Source: Hemibagrus wyckioides
Lineage: Eukaryota; Chordata; Actinopteri; Siluriformes; Bagridae
Direction of reading: 5' to 3'
Assembly: GCF_019097595.1 (NCBI RefSeq)
Contig: NC_080726.1
Span: forward strand, 14,068,205 to 14,132,204
DNA: 64,000 nucleotides
Position numbers and translations under genes: made by a program. The notes under the pieces are model-generated. The model was not told the DNA's origin, did no database searches, and worked only from the letters and a program-made list of their open reading frames with translations. Every line of letters begins with the position of its first letter. Within the stretch, counting starts at the first letter, position 1. Shown here piece by piece: positions 19,401 to 38,400 of this stretch.

Positions 19401-21462
19401 CTACTAGTTGGACATTAGCTTTGTGAACATGCGGCAAAAATCCTAGAATGAGTTTCAAAGTAGGTTTTGTTTCTTATGCAAATGAGCTAACTGAGCCACA
19501 TTCTTCTTGAGGCTATTTGTTTGGGAGAAGGAACCAGGTTTATGACAAGATGATGAAGAAGAAGATATGAACATCAAGAACATAGTTCTTTAAAGGAAAA
19601 CAATTATATAAGAAGCATAAATCTGGCTTATACCACTATGGCAGGATAGCTCCATGTTTAATATATAACTATCAACTACATTAAAGCACCAGTGTTAATA
19701 TAACAGAGATGCAATGGAGTGAGCAATACAGTTGTTACAAAATAGACACATCAAACACACAAATCAATCAATCAGAGTTGATGATATGGCAAATTTCACC
19801 AGTCTTGACTCGGTCCATTAAAAATGATCTCTGTGTTTTGGGGAGTTTCATTATCCACAGACACACCAGTTACTTTGGTGGAATAAACAAACAGAGCAGG
19901 CAATACAAGTTAGTAAATAATACATGATGTGGAAAAACTAAAGTCTACTGTATTTTCTATGATTTGTGTCAACTTTAATTACTGTTAATATTCATAATAT
20001 CCACAGGCAAACATGAGTGCAGTGGCAGATAAAGATGTTCAGACTAAGAGCTAAACTATAGGCATGCCAGTACTAGTTTCTGTTGTATATATTATGTACT
20101 TTCTTGACCTAGATTTATAGTTGGATCTAATATATTTATAGTCAGATATAACGGCACAATTAGAATCTCGCTATGTCCGTCAGTTCGGTTCAAAATAGAC
20201 AACTCAGAAGGGTCCATTAAAGGCTTTTTATCACTTCAGGTTAGACAACATGCACAGATGTTTCCCCTTCTGACTTCACTGGGTAGACTACTACACTTGA
20301 GTGAACTGTGACTGTAGTTAGATAGCTAATGACAGATATATTAGCTAGTGGTCATAGCTAGCAATAGAGCTACTGTAGATTAGCTAACAGCAATTGTTGA
20401 GTAGCAAACGATATCTATATTAGCTCGCAGGTAATGAGAGCTAGCTAATGAGACTAATGTTAGCTAGTGAGTTATATCCTGAACATAGCAGCTCTGCTCA
20501 GGGGTTCATTTTGTGTATTAAGATGTCAGCTGGTCACTTTGGAGAATTTGTTCTACTTGTATACCACAAGACTTTGGGTGGCAAGTCAACACTTTTTTTA
20601 AATTTAGTTTATTAGGTTTTATTTACCTGGTTAAACATAGCAGCACCTTAAGTTGCACATAAATGGTCTCACAGATAGGAAACAAACAAAAAAACAACTT
20701 TCAAAATGAGTAAACCCAATGTAACAAACAATTATCTGGAAATGAGATGCTGGATAATGCTAATACGTATTTAAAACTTCGACTTTGACGTGTATATATT
20801 TCTTGCTTGTTTGACGAGGTAAGATCATACATAGTGACAGGAGATTAAGATTTCATGCTAGTAGAAACTGTGTGCCTTCTTTGTTCTGTAAAACAAAGCG
20901 TATAAAAATACATAGACTATTGACTGGCTCAAAGTAAATTGTCACTCTTTAAAATTGTTCTTTGGAATATTTACACGTCGCCTGCGATGAGAAATATCTT
21001 CCCGGAAGATATGCATTCTTCTGTTGAATTTTTCAGACGATCCTTCCACCGCGATGAATGGAAGACAGCAGGAATTCAACATAAAGTGTCCGAGCCCCAA
21101 GTACGTACAAGGCCAAAAATGTGTAGGTGATTGGACTGCAGCATTACAAGATTGAACATGAACAATATAGAGAAGGTGACTAAGGTTAATTTGGGGCATT
21201 AAACAGACCCTCCATTATTTTACATGACCTGGAAAAAAAGTTGAACACAACAGGTTTGCCACAATATGCCAAATGAAAAGCAGTACACTATATTGCATTG
21301 TCATGCCTGCTTTACTCTTAAAAAAATCCATCCATTCTTAGGTTTTTACCTTCTAACTTTAGAGCCTGGTTCCTCAGTAGCTTATAAGAAGTTAATTAGA
21401 GTTTGTGATCATCCAACAAGCGTGAGAGTGCATTAAAAATAAAAACATGCGCAAGACGAATG
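19401..21462. other. Intergenic sequence, including the 3' flank of PPM1D
   Basis: No gene was recognised. A cluster of TAGCTA words fills about 20320-20480. The part adjoining 21462 is expected to contain the PPM1D 3' UTR on the minus strand. The open frames at 20939-21199 lie on both strands there and have no family resemblance. Confidence 0.4.
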
Positions 21463-26869
<5,407 letters not shown>

Positions 26870-26981
26870 GGTTGACTGGACGCTAAACGCACGCTCGGAT
26901 TCAATTTGGACCGAAATAACGCAAGGCTCTTTTCTGGGTCTTTGTTTATTTTCGACCTTTGTAGGCATGCTCGGAATACGG

Positions 26982-26989
26982 TGACGTCA
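26982..26989. promoter_or_regulatory. Perfect CRE upstream of PPM1D
   Basis: TGACGTCA lies 113 bases upstream of the PPM1D ATG. The mammalian WIP1 promoter is known to be regulated through a CREB/ATF site, so the placement fits. Use in this species was not tested. Confidence 0.65.
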
Positions 26990-27222
26990 TCGACATACGC
27001 TTTTAAAAACAGGAAGTCGTGAAAATAAAAGTCCCGAATGGCAATGGCGCAGTTTGTATGCAAAAGTAATTCAGACATATTCCTTTTGTTATTCAGTGCA
27101 TATGCCTTCATTTGTATACTTTTGCACACATTTGACTGGAGGTACCCAAAACATTTGCTCATTTAAATGATAAGCTCGCACCCATGAAATCTGACGTATT
27201 GTATACAACCACACAACTTTAT

Positions 27223-27223
<1 letters not shown>

Positions 27224-27257
<34 letters not shown>

Positions 27258-27299
27258 CCATATTCCACATCCTCAGATCATTTCATTACAGGTTTCTTC

Positions 27300-27336
<37 letters not shown>

Positions 27337-27373
27337 ATATTCCACACCAGATCATTTCATTACAGGTTTCTTC

Positions 27374-27410
<37 letters not shown>

Positions 27411-27448
27411 ATATACCACACCATATCATTTCATTACAGGTTTTTCCC

Positions 27449-27486
<38 letters not shown>
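27224..27486. repeat. Compound array: (CT)n tracts alternating with a conserved spacer
   Basis: Four (CT)n runs are separated by three copies of a 45-50-bp spacer of the form CCCATATTCCACA...ATCATTTCATTACAGG with TTTCTTCCCAT. The period is about 80-85 bases. It lies upstream of PPM1D and produces a spurious Ser/Leu open frame on the plus strand. Confidence 0.85.
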
Positions 27487-27490
<4 letters not shown>

Positions 27491-27526
27491 AAATGAAGAT
27501 TTAAAAATACATTAAAAAAAAATCAT

Positions 27527-27800
27527 CCTTGTCTCACAGCTCCAGGTTCCACTGTTCAGTCCTGAACTCGGGTTACTGTCTGTGTGGAGTTTCTGTGCAT
27601 GTCTTCCATGTGTCTGTGTGGTTTTACTGGGTCCTTTTTATCTGTGAAACACATACCAGGTATATAAGGTAAATAATGGCTAGCTGTAAATGTGCGTGAA
27701 TATGTGCCCTGTAATAGACTGGTTTCTCACTCAGTTCCTGGTATAGGCTCAGAACCGCCTCAAACCCTGACTAGGACATATTGTCAGTGAAGATAAATAA
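27527..27800 (+). mobile_element. tRNA-derived SINE copy
   Basis: The head reads CTCACAGCTCCAGGTTCC...CCTGAACTCGGGTTACTG, then TGTGTGGAGTTTCTGTGCAT. The middle has TGTGCCCTGTAATAGACTGG and the tail ACCCTGACTAGGACA...GATAAATAAAC. This matches an abundant fish SINE layout, also present at 44360-44565 (minus) and 50040-50410. Confidence 0.6.
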
Positions 27801-28039
27801 ACAAATTGTATTTGCATGCATGTATTTAATTCTTTACTTTTATTCTATAGGTTGTTTGATATGTAATGAAAACCTTAATTCTATTTAAAATTTATAGATA
27901 TGCACACTGTCAGGATTTTACCACGTTTGATATAAAATCACTTCAGGCATCTCTCATTCATAAGGTATTAGACATGCCCTAATTTTGAAAAATTCTGGGG
28001 GATGTCTTTCAAACCCTGTCTCACATATTGAATTGCAGT

Positions 28040-28325
28040 CATGAACCAGACCCCCAGGTTGCTCTTTTTCGCCTTTACTGGAGAAGATGATAAGCCTCTA
28101 AAACCAGCTAAACTTTATTATTGTCCTTTGCATCCCTCCTGGCCAGGCGTTCTCTTTTATTTAAGTGGAAGGATGCCACCTCATCCACCCATGCACAGTG
28201 GCTCAGGGATATTATGTCCTCTTTGTTCCTGGAAAGATTCATTACTCAATCCGTAATTCAGACTTGGAATTTCAACAGATGTGGGGGCCCTTCCTTCACT
28301 TATTTTCATATAAATTTATAGTTTA
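28040..28325 (+). mobile_element. 3' end of an L1/Tx1-like LINE ORF2
   Basis: Fragments in shifted frames include WKDATSSTHAQWLRDIMSSL and FLERFITQSVIQTWNF. This is the pattern at the C-terminal end of fish L1/Tx1-type LINE proteins. A C-rich then AT-rich tail follows at 28326. Confidence 0.55.
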
Positions 28326-28433
28326 ACCCCCCCCCTTTATTTGATTGGTTGGGTTTTACCTGTATATGGATTTTTTAAAATCGTTTTTATTTCTTTTTTC
28401 TTTCTTTGCACACAAAAAACAGACTTCCAGCTC

Positions 28434-28482
28434 CATTTATTTATTTATTTATTTATTTATTCATTCATTCATTCATTTTTTT
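28434..28482. repeat. (ATTT)n-(ATTC)n microsatellite
   Basis: Tetranucleotide tract changing from ATTT to ATTC units. Confidence 0.9.
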
Positions 28483-28699
28483 TTTACCTTTTTTAAATAT
28501 GCATGGTGTCTAGCCTCTCTTAGACATGTAAGGCTGGCTGTGTGTGTAAGGGGTTTATAGATCCAGATAATACAAGTGTGCCTTGAAACGCACACTAGCT
28601 TGTATGCTATGTCTCTGTTTAAAAATCAATAAAAAAATATTGTTAAACTAACATATTGTCACCAGCACTCACACAACAGAATGGTTAAAATATACAGTA

Positions 28700-29480
28700 T
28701 ACAGTAGTCATGTTAAAAAAAAATAGGGTTGGGTATCGATTGAAAAGCCCGCGCAAATGAGCTTTTATTTTGATATATCCAGTTGCCCTACAGAAGGTTT
28801 GGTTCGTTGTCAGGAAGTAAATGCAGCTCATACCGGAAGTAATCCTGGGACACTTTTGACAGTTTCTCTGGCCGTAGAAGCACGACATACTGGCGTTCAC
28901 GGTTTGGCGGCATTTTATTATCTTTCGGGAGAAATAGCACAATATTATGTAATATAAAGTATTCAAGTTTGAGTTCACTTTATTGTTAGTTGCTCCGTTG
29001 GCTACCTCTCGCAGCTTTGCTAATTAGCCGTTATGCTAACCCTGGTGTCAGTCCGCTGTTCGGTGTCTCTGGGTTAGGAAAGGGTTAAAGCGCCTCTGTA
29101 TTTAGTTTTGTTTACCAACACGATCACTTTAACATGCCTGATTCTTATTTTGTGGCGTATATCTATTCAGACTATCAGATTATTAACTTCAGCAGTTTAG
29201 TTTTTGGAGGTTTTGTGTAAAGGAAAAGCAACGATTCTCTACTATAGGCCTTTTTCTCGTTTATTTACTCCTCTGGTTTTAATGCTTTAGTAGATTTTCA
29301 CTTACTTGGAGTATTGGGTTGAAATGCAGCTGTCCTGTAACATAGTATGTCTACTTTTTGTTTTCAGATACTCTGAATTTTATGGTGTGTGTGTGTGTTT
29401 CCTCTAGTTTGGTCGATTATTTACATCTCTGAAAGTTTATAAACCTTGCAGTGTGTTTGTGTGAAGACAGGCTTCCAGCC
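28700..29480 (+). promoter_or_regulatory. 5' region of CCDC9
   Basis: Leads into the CCDC9 start codon at 29481. It includes a GC-richer part near 28830-29070 containing TTTGGCGGCATTTT at 28903-28916. No TATA box was identified at a convincing position. Exact transcription starts cannot be read from sequence alone, and non-coding first exons could lie here. Confidence 0.35.
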
Positions 29481-32400
29481 ATGGTAAGTTTCAAACATAC
29501 TTAAGTAAAGCAACCATAGTGATAGCCGAGTGATTGAGTAAAACAACAACAACACACATTTACGTTTTTGTACTTTTTGTACAAAGATATGTAGAAACAG
29601 GCTAAAATGTCTTCTGATCTATTTCTTAACTTTTATTCCCAGGAATTTGTTATAAAGACATTTGATATACCACAAAGTGAAAGTAACATTTTATGCAAAC
29701 CATCAGTTTTTACACTTGATGTTAATATGGACTTAACTTCTTGTGTTACTGCTTGAAAAATATGCTTCAGACAAGTCTTTCCATGCCATTGCTTCCCCTA
29801 GTGTCTTATCTACACTATAGTGGCAAAAAAGCCCAAGGCATTTTGGACAATTTCATGCTCCCAACTTTTGTGGGAGCTGTTTGGGGATGGCCTGTACACT
29901 GGTGTGCAGTCATGTTGGAACAGGAAGGGGTCATCCCCAAATGGTTCCCACAAAGCTGGTAGCATGAAATTGTCCAAAATGTCTTGGTATGCTGAAGCAT
30001 TAAGAGTTCCTTTCACTGGAACTAAGGGGCCAAGAACAACCCCTGAAAAACAACACCTGAATTCAATGATTTGGAGGGGTGTCCCAAAACGTTTGGCAGT
30101 GTCCCAAAATGTTTGGCAGTAAACGTTTGGCAGTCTGGCAGCTACAAATGTTTGGCAGTAGCTCAGTCTGTATTGCTGTGGATATTTTCACCCAAAATCA
30201 GAGACTAAGAAGCCAACTCTAAAGACATTAGAGAAATCGTATTAAAGATTGTACGACGTGAACTATTGAACATGTTTGTAAATAAAACTCTTTGTGTTAG
30301 TCTGCTGTGGTGGATCTGAAGACGAAGGAGGAGAAAGATGCAGAGCTGGACCGGCGTATTGAAGCTTTGCGGAAGAAAAATGAGGCTTTAATGAAAAGAC
30401 ATCAGGTATTAGATCTTATACTGGCATTCATTACATTTCATGTGTCTGACAGGCATATAGTTTTGTGGGTTGTAACATTTAAGAGAAAAAACATGCCATG
30501 TCATTTAGAATATCTGTCAGCTCCAGAATGATTGGTACAAAAAAGCTTAAGAAAATGGCTTTGTGTTTAATTAGCTTAATGTAGCACTGAGAATGAGAGA
30601 AATGTAACCTTTAATTGCAACCAGTACTTTTACTTTCACTCTTGCAACATCTCTTGTTGACATACCAGCTCTTTTATTTCTGCTGTAATGCGATTGGAGA
30701 AAGGAATCCTTCTCTAGCACCTATCAGTATATATCCATTGTTCTGCACTGGGTAGAGCATGTCTGAAGCTTACTTCTGTAATTTGTTGAGCCCATGATAC
30801 CCAGAATTTTTTTCACGTCAAAACCACCTTGAGTTTCAGCAACATCTAACAAACTCCAGGAGCAAACATTTTGTGGTTACATGAAAGAACATGCTTTCTG
30901 TTGGCATGCCTACCAAATAGAGCTGGCATCTAATTGTAGATTTAGAACCTCATATGCTTATGACCTTTGGAGAAATGTTTGCCTCTCTTTCCTCTTCCAT
31001 GCAGGTTCATTACAGCTCTAATTGTTAGTTAGTTTTTAAAGTGTCCCCAAACACCGAATGCTCAGGTGTGTAGTTATTTCTGTAATAGCCATTTCCATAT
31101 GGAGTTTTTCCTTCTCCTTTGGAGTCATTCTCAATGGGAAATTAACCACAAATGCATTTTTTTAAAAACTCATCTTTACCAAGCATGCCAGTAATTCTTG
31201 TTAGCTGATACTGGGGGATTTTTCTTTTTTGTATTAGCTGCTATTTATTAGATGCAAAACAACTGCCTCACAAAAAAAAAAGAATAAGAACAACAACCTG
31301 GAGTTTTTATATGGTAGAGTCATGTAGTAAAGTAAAAGGAAAATACTCTTGATTTCCCTAAAGTGTCTGTTTTTATGGAATATTTTTACATTAAGACTCT
31401 TAGTGATTTTCACCTGTGCACTTGTTCATTTCAGGAAATAGAAGAGGACAAAAAGAAGGCTGAGCAGGAAGGCATAGCTGTGACAACACACCGCAAACCC
31501 CGCGCTCACGAGCCTGATTCAGACCGGCGGAAGATTGAAAAGGAGAACCTCACTGTGACAGTGGACCTGTCTAAACCCAGCGGGGTAAGACCATTGCTGT
31601 CAATTTGTCAGATCAGTGCAAGTGATCATGATGTGTGTTGAAGTTGGGTTTGCCAACTTGATGAAACTTGTAGTGTATAAAAAAAATCCAGTACAATGGT
31701 TAGGCTTGTGTTCTAGTATTCCTTGGCATGGGTTTTTTTTTTTTTTAAATCTGGTATCTGCTCCTTTGTGTGAGGAGGAACAGGGGGAGCACTTCCAGAG
31801 CCCAACAAAATGACCTCCAGCAGGCTAGTGGTGTGCATGTACCTTGCCAAACTGTCAGAAACTCCATGAGGGTGGCATGAGGACCCGACATCCTCTAGTT
31901 GGACCTTTACTCACAATCCAGCACTGTGCGGCTTGGTTGGCATTTGGCAGAATTGGCAGGTCATTCACGGATGAGCAGGATCACACTGAGCACATTTGAC
32001 AGATGAGTCTGAAGATGCCGTAGGGAACATGCCTTCAACATCACCCAGTATGACAGGTTTGGCACTGAGTCTGTGATGATGTGAGGAGGAATATCCTTGG
32101 AGTGCTAGTCAAAGGGACCCTTACTGCTGTTGGGTACCAGGATGAAATCCATTGTCAGAGCCATTGATGGACCTTGCGCTGGTGCAGTGAGCTGTGGGTT
32201 CCTCCTGGTACATGACAATGCCTGGCCTCAAGTGGCCAGAATGTGTAGGTAGTTCCTGGATGACGAGGGCTAGTCAATCTTAGCAATTCCTTCTTGTTCC
32301 CCACACCTGAATCCATTTCAGAACCACTGGGCCATTATGTATCGGAGCATCTGAACCCGCTGAGTAGCACCACAGACTGTCCAGTAGCTCAATGATCCAG

Positions 32401-35400
32401 GACACCAACACTTCTGTCATTTCATCAGGAGTATGCCCAGACATTGTTGGGAATGCATACAGGCACGTGGGGGCCATACACACTACTGACTTGTATTATG
32501 AGTTGTGATGAAATTGATGCACGTTGGATCAGTCTGTAATTTCAGTTTCAGTATTCTGATTTTTGGTATCACTTTGAATCTAGTTCTCAGTGGGATGATG
32601 ATTTTTGATTTCCATTGACCATTGCCACATCATTTAGTTATCACCAAATTGCACAATGTATATAAGTAAGGATTTTCAACTTGAATATTTTGTTCTTTGA
32701 GATCTAATATGTGATTTAAGCGTTTAAAAATCCACTTAAAGTTCACCATCCTACAGCAGAATAAGTGTAAAGTAAATACAAAGGAGACTTGATGCTTCTG
32801 GACCACTGACCATTATCGCTGCACCTTTTCCTCACAGCTCTTGAAGGTTTTAATTTCCCACCTGGGGTCTGGTGAGAAAGATTGTAGTGCATTTTAATCA
32901 ATGCCTGTAGAGTTACTCTGGGACACAGATGGCCTGTGCAGTGGTGATTAGACCTCCCACTGTGGACTGTGAAGGTCAGATGTCTCACTGAATGGACTGT
33001 GACATATGATGGAACTTAATGAATGTAGATGTGGAATTGCACAAGCAGGAGCTTGCCTTTAATGCTAAATCTGTCAAATCTCTGCAAGGATGCATAAGGC
33101 AGCTAAGAGTGAGTGTTTTCTAAAGAAATATTATTTAACATAAGAAGTAGAATGTAGTTGAACAGTAAGATTGTGTCAGTGAAAGCAACAGGAAACCAAT
33201 AATTTAATAAACAGAAGGGGAGGAGATGCCAGATATAGTATATTTAAGAAATCATACATTTGGAGCTGTTTTCAAATTTTGGTGGGATTTTAGGAATGAG
33301 TTACAATCTCACTATTAATATAAAAAGAAAAGAGACCCCAGTAGATTAAACTGAGACATAATTTTCTGGATTATGATGCATATTAGAAAACAGAATATCC
33401 TTCAATGATTTTACAAGAAAATCCGTGTTTCTTTCCTGTTAATGAATACTAGTAATTCAAAATTATTGGTGCAAGCCTCATTGGTATGCAAAGTCAGTGT
33501 TTAAAATTTGATGGAGTTTGTCATGCAGAGTGAGCATGGATAACTTGAGTCATGCAGTATGAGAAGTATTCAGATGACAAGATTAGTTAAATTCTTAACT
33601 TGATTCCATATTTTGAGACTTGATTTTAGCAGCTACATCTGCCTCTTGTTGGTCCTGGAGCTATAAATGTTCATCTTGACAAATGTTTCAAGGTTGTTTA
33701 GACATTCAGTCAGGACTACCAACATTTCCAGTAAATACAATATCTTTGTACGAGGCAAGAGTGGAACAGAGTAAATTTGCGCATAAGAGCAGATGAGCTT
33801 GCATATGGCATGTATTTATAAATGAATTATAAGATGAAAATCTGATTCTGATCTTTCCTGACATTTCCAGGAAAGTCGAATGGTGAATGATAGGCAGTTA
33901 GCATCACAACATGCTGATCGTGAAACAGAAGACGGGTTCTCGAGCCGGCCCCAACATAGGACGGGATCTGGGCGGCTGAGCAGAGGTGGGCAGCGTGGAG
34001 GTGGTCACCGCCCTGAGAGGAGAGAACCGCGTGAAGGGGAAGGAGGAGGAGGAGAGGGCCCTTCACACATTGAACGCTCCCGAGGAGGACGACGGGGAGG
34101 AAGAGGAGGAGGAGGAGGAGGAGGAGGAGGAGGAGGAAGAGGAGGAATCATGCAGCAGAGTGGCTCAGGGTCAGATAGAAAATCAAAGGTGAATATTTTA
34201 TTACAAACTCTTCTAACTACTTGTCTCGACACAACCAAGTTGTGTTCACAAGGTGCCGACTGGATCGTTTGCACATAGGTTTCTATGGATAGGTGAATGG
34301 GCATTAGGTACTCATTGTCATTGATAGGTATTATGTCTTCCCTGTCAAATACCTTTGACTATGAAATATATCTTACTGAGCTGCAGTGACTTTGAATATC
34401 AGACAACGGTTTTATTTAGAGATGTTTAACAGAATTAAGCTTTAATAACTAATTTAGATACCTTATTTATCTTCACATAACATAGTTTTGTAATTTGTAT
34501 ATGTAGTATTTTTTATTCCTGCTCACCGTGAAATTAAAAATCAATAAACATGCAAACTAACTGTTTTTCAAACACTGTGTGGCCTATTTTAAACCATTAA
34601 TAAAACAATACACTGTTATCATAAAATCAGCTATCATATAAAATCACTGTTATCATAAAATGTCAGCTATAAAACTTGCTTTTGCTCAGGAGTGGGAAGA
34701 GAAAAGAAGGCAGAACATTGAGAAGATGAATGAGGAGATGGAGAAGATTGCAGAGTATGAGAGAGGTCAAAGGGTGCGTAGCTCAAAGCCTTTATATCTC
34801 TTACTCTGCTTGTTGATGAAAAATTGACATGCATTGTTATTCAACATTTGCACCTGTTCATTAAGGCTGATGGTGAAAAGAACCCCATCAGGAACTTTCT
34901 GGATGATCCACGGCGCAGTGGACCAATACCTGAGGTGGATCGCAAAGAGGGAAGCCGCAGACATGTCCGCAACTGGGGTGGACTGGATTTTGAAAATGTT
35001 AAGACTGGAGCTGATTCAGAGAAAGAATGGACGGTTAGGATGGCTGTTGTATTTTCATCGCAGATTGATAGATGTTGTAATCTGAGATTCCTTGTAACAT
35101 TAAATTAATAACTGTCTCTATTTTTTGCCTTGTATCTTTCTCACATTCTCTGTATCTTTCTGACAGAATCGGAGGCCTGGAGGAAAAGGCTCAGTGGATA
35201 TGACTTTGTCGATGACAGGCAGAGAACGGGCTGAGTATCTGCGCTGGAAAAAGGAGCGTGCTCAGATAGATGAAGAGAGGTTGGCTCGTCATCGTAACGC
35301 CACTGGTCAGTGGAGACGAGAGTGGGATGCCCAGAAAACAGACACAATGTAAGAGTCTAACATATCCAGCTGTTCATGGCAGTTGTTTTAATTATAGGGT

Positions 35401-38400
35401 TATTTCATTTCATTCATTTTTACAATTCCTTGAACACACATGATTATTAATTAGGCATTTGGGAATAAGAGTAATAGAGAGAGCTTTTTATATAAGGGAG
35501 TGTTGATTGAACATGAAGTACATTGCTTGCATGTTGACAAGGAGAGATTGGCAAAATGAGTGACCCTGCATTGCCTTCACAGGTTCATAGAGGACCCAGC
35601 TGTGGCTGGAGAGGGCATGCCAGAACCGGGCAGCAGGAGAGGCAAGTCTCACACTTTCTTTCATATGCGCACACACACACACACACTGACACCCACTCTG
35701 CGAACATTTCAAGTGCAAAGAAAAAGGAAGCCACTTGAAGATGTTCCGTATTTTGAATCACTTGGACAATCCTCTTCCCCTCATCCTTGTAGCTGTTTGG
35801 TGATGTACTGTGATGTGTTCTCTCAGCAGATAGGGGGCGTAATGCCCGTACACAACAACGCAGTGGGGCTACAGGTCAGCTTGTGGCATGGGACATGTCT
35901 GTGTATGGCGTGTGTCTCTTTTACCCCACTCACAATAATTTCCCCTGTTTATTATCATATAAGATTTTTGGCAATAGCTAAGCTTTTTAAATGACTGTTA
36001 ATCCATAAGGCAGCTTGCATCCTTTGCCATATGCACTGTTTTGCTAATTACCCTGCTATATCATGTCACTTATTAGCCCCATGTCAAGTCAAGGCCACTT
36101 TTGCATGTTTTTTTTCCTCCTTATTAATCTTCACTGACATTGAAGATTGATCAATGTGGGGGAAAAATTATCATGATGACTGGAGGGACCATCTGTTACT
36201 GTGAGCTAGTCTGTGCTCTTCTCTGCTTCTTTGCTGTGTGTTTGCTTTCAAGATCTGACTACATTATCTCTTCCATCAGATATTTATTTAACTTTCAATT
36301 TTTTTTGCAGACGATAACAGAAAACCTCCCAAGGCACCCACTTTTGGAGATTTCTTAGGGCAGGGCAAACCCAGAGAAGCAGGCCGTGGAGGCAGAGGAA
36401 GAGGGAAGGGACGAGCTCAAGGAAAGAGTTACAGGTAGAAGCATTTCTCTCTTCACTGATGAGAGCAGTCAATCACTCTTAATTGTAATTCCTTCTTTGG
36501 TTGGGGAAAGAATGTAAGTGTCCCATGACAAAGGCATTACATCAGTGGTACATACAGTATACCAAGAGTCTGGCTTTATCCACAACAGGCCAGTGTGGCT
36601 TCAGATATAATTTGCAGCCAAATAGGAGACATTCCCAACCACTACTGTGACATTTATAATGGGTTTCCAGCAGGTGGTCCAGTGCAAGTAGTAAATACTG
36701 ACACTACATTATTTCTGTTGCACACTGTACATAAGAACTAAGAGTCTGACCACTGCCATTTTGGGGGGAAAAACAGCACTAACTTGCTAGGATCAACTTT
36801 TTACTGGACAGTACAGCACAGGAAGCTTCAGAAGTATTGCAAGTGATTTTTAAAGTTTCTTTCTGTCTTTGTCTTGCTATTTTATGAGCAGGTATCATAG
36901 TGTCTAGAGCTGGCTAAATCTGAATACCTGAGTATGCAGTATACAACTTCCCCCTAACTATACAAGTGCAACACATAGGCACTGAAATAATGGTAGTGTA
37001 CCACATGTTTAAATTCTTTTTGGAATTCAACCAAATACAGATAATGGCCAAAAAGACTGAAATGTGACCTTTTAATCAAATAAAAGACTATTAATCAAAT
37101 ACAACTTGAGATATTAATCTGCTGATTGTGTTTATAAATCACTTTCTGTGTGCTTTTATTGGACATTTTCCATTCCCTAATCTATATTTTAAAGCATTCT
37201 TTTGGCTATTGGACTAAATGTATTTGTAAAATTCCTGTTTCTTTTCTCATTTTCAATTTATTTTCAAGTATGCATGATAACCGGTGGGAAGCAGAAAAAG
37301 AGGAAGAAAAGGGGAAAAAGGAGGAACAGGAAAAGGAGAAGACAAAGGAAGAGGATAAGCCCAAAGCTCCAATAGAAAAAGTGAGTTTTGTTTCCTTACT
37401 CCGTTCCTGCAAGATGTAAGTGATGATGGAGAGTTAAATTAATGACTGTGCATTTTTCTGTACAAGCAGACTGCTGTTGCTGTAGAGAAATCAGTTGCTG
37501 AAGATGAAGATGATGAGTGGGAGGATGCCAGTGATGGAGATGAAGTTGAAGATGAGGAGGTGGAAGTGTTAAAGGATAAAGAAGTTTCTTCCAAAGAGTC
37601 TAAACCTATAGAGAAGAGCCCTAGTTCCCCTGCTGCATCTACTCCCAGTCCTAAGCCTCAGAGAACACCCAGACCCAAAGTGCACATCCCTTCGTCCCCA
37701 CAAGAGTCTCTCGCTACTCCAGAGGGCACAAAGCCTGTCAGCCCCTTTTCCCCTCTGGAAGGCCACCAGCCTGTAACGGACTGGGGAGAGGAGATGGAGA
37801 TGCTCTCCCCTAAAAGCAGCTTGGGTGAGAGTCCCTTGAGGCCCAGCAGTAATGAAAGCAGTCCTGCTCAGAACAAGAGCCGAGAGGAGGAGAATCACAG
37901 CGATGCTGCCACGAATCAACCCCTGCAGTCTGACAAACAGCATGACACCCCGCCTGGTAGGAACAGGCTACTGCAGTTTGTGTTTTAGCAGAACAGAATA
38001 GTCATAATCACAGTCCCTGTACTGTACATGTTCTTGACTTTACTGAACTCCAGTCATCAGTGGAGTAATTGTCACATTCTTAACGAAAAATCTCATTAAA
38101 ACGTTTGAGTTAGTACAGATACATAACAGGCCAGTGCTACTGCCTCACAGACTTTTATGGACCAATCATGATTCTGGTACATTGCATATTCCTAAGAATC
38201 TTCATAGGCTAAAAGTTTAGGCAGGCTGATGTGCCTTTTCTCGTGTCTAATGATATTTGTTTTTGTGAAACTGACAAGTGAAAAGGCAACTATTCTTCAA
38301 GACATGGTTAGGAGATGTTAGGAGGAGAACTATGTACATATTTAGGGTTGTCATTTTTTTTTAATTTCATTTTTTGTTTTGTTTCTACTTAATATTCTTT

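Noticed and set aside
20939..21199. Overlapping plus and minus frames downstream of PPM1D
   Set aside because: There is no family resemblance, and the position fits the PPM1D 3' UTR.
27184..27492. Ser/Leu-rich 102-codon plus frame
   Set aside because: It is entirely produced by (CT)n tracts and spacers.
34005..34304. Minus-strand poly-Pro frame and plus-strand poly-Glu frame over CCDC9 exon 4
   Set aside because: They are shadows of the GGA run; the CCDC9 frame is fixed by flanking homologous exons.
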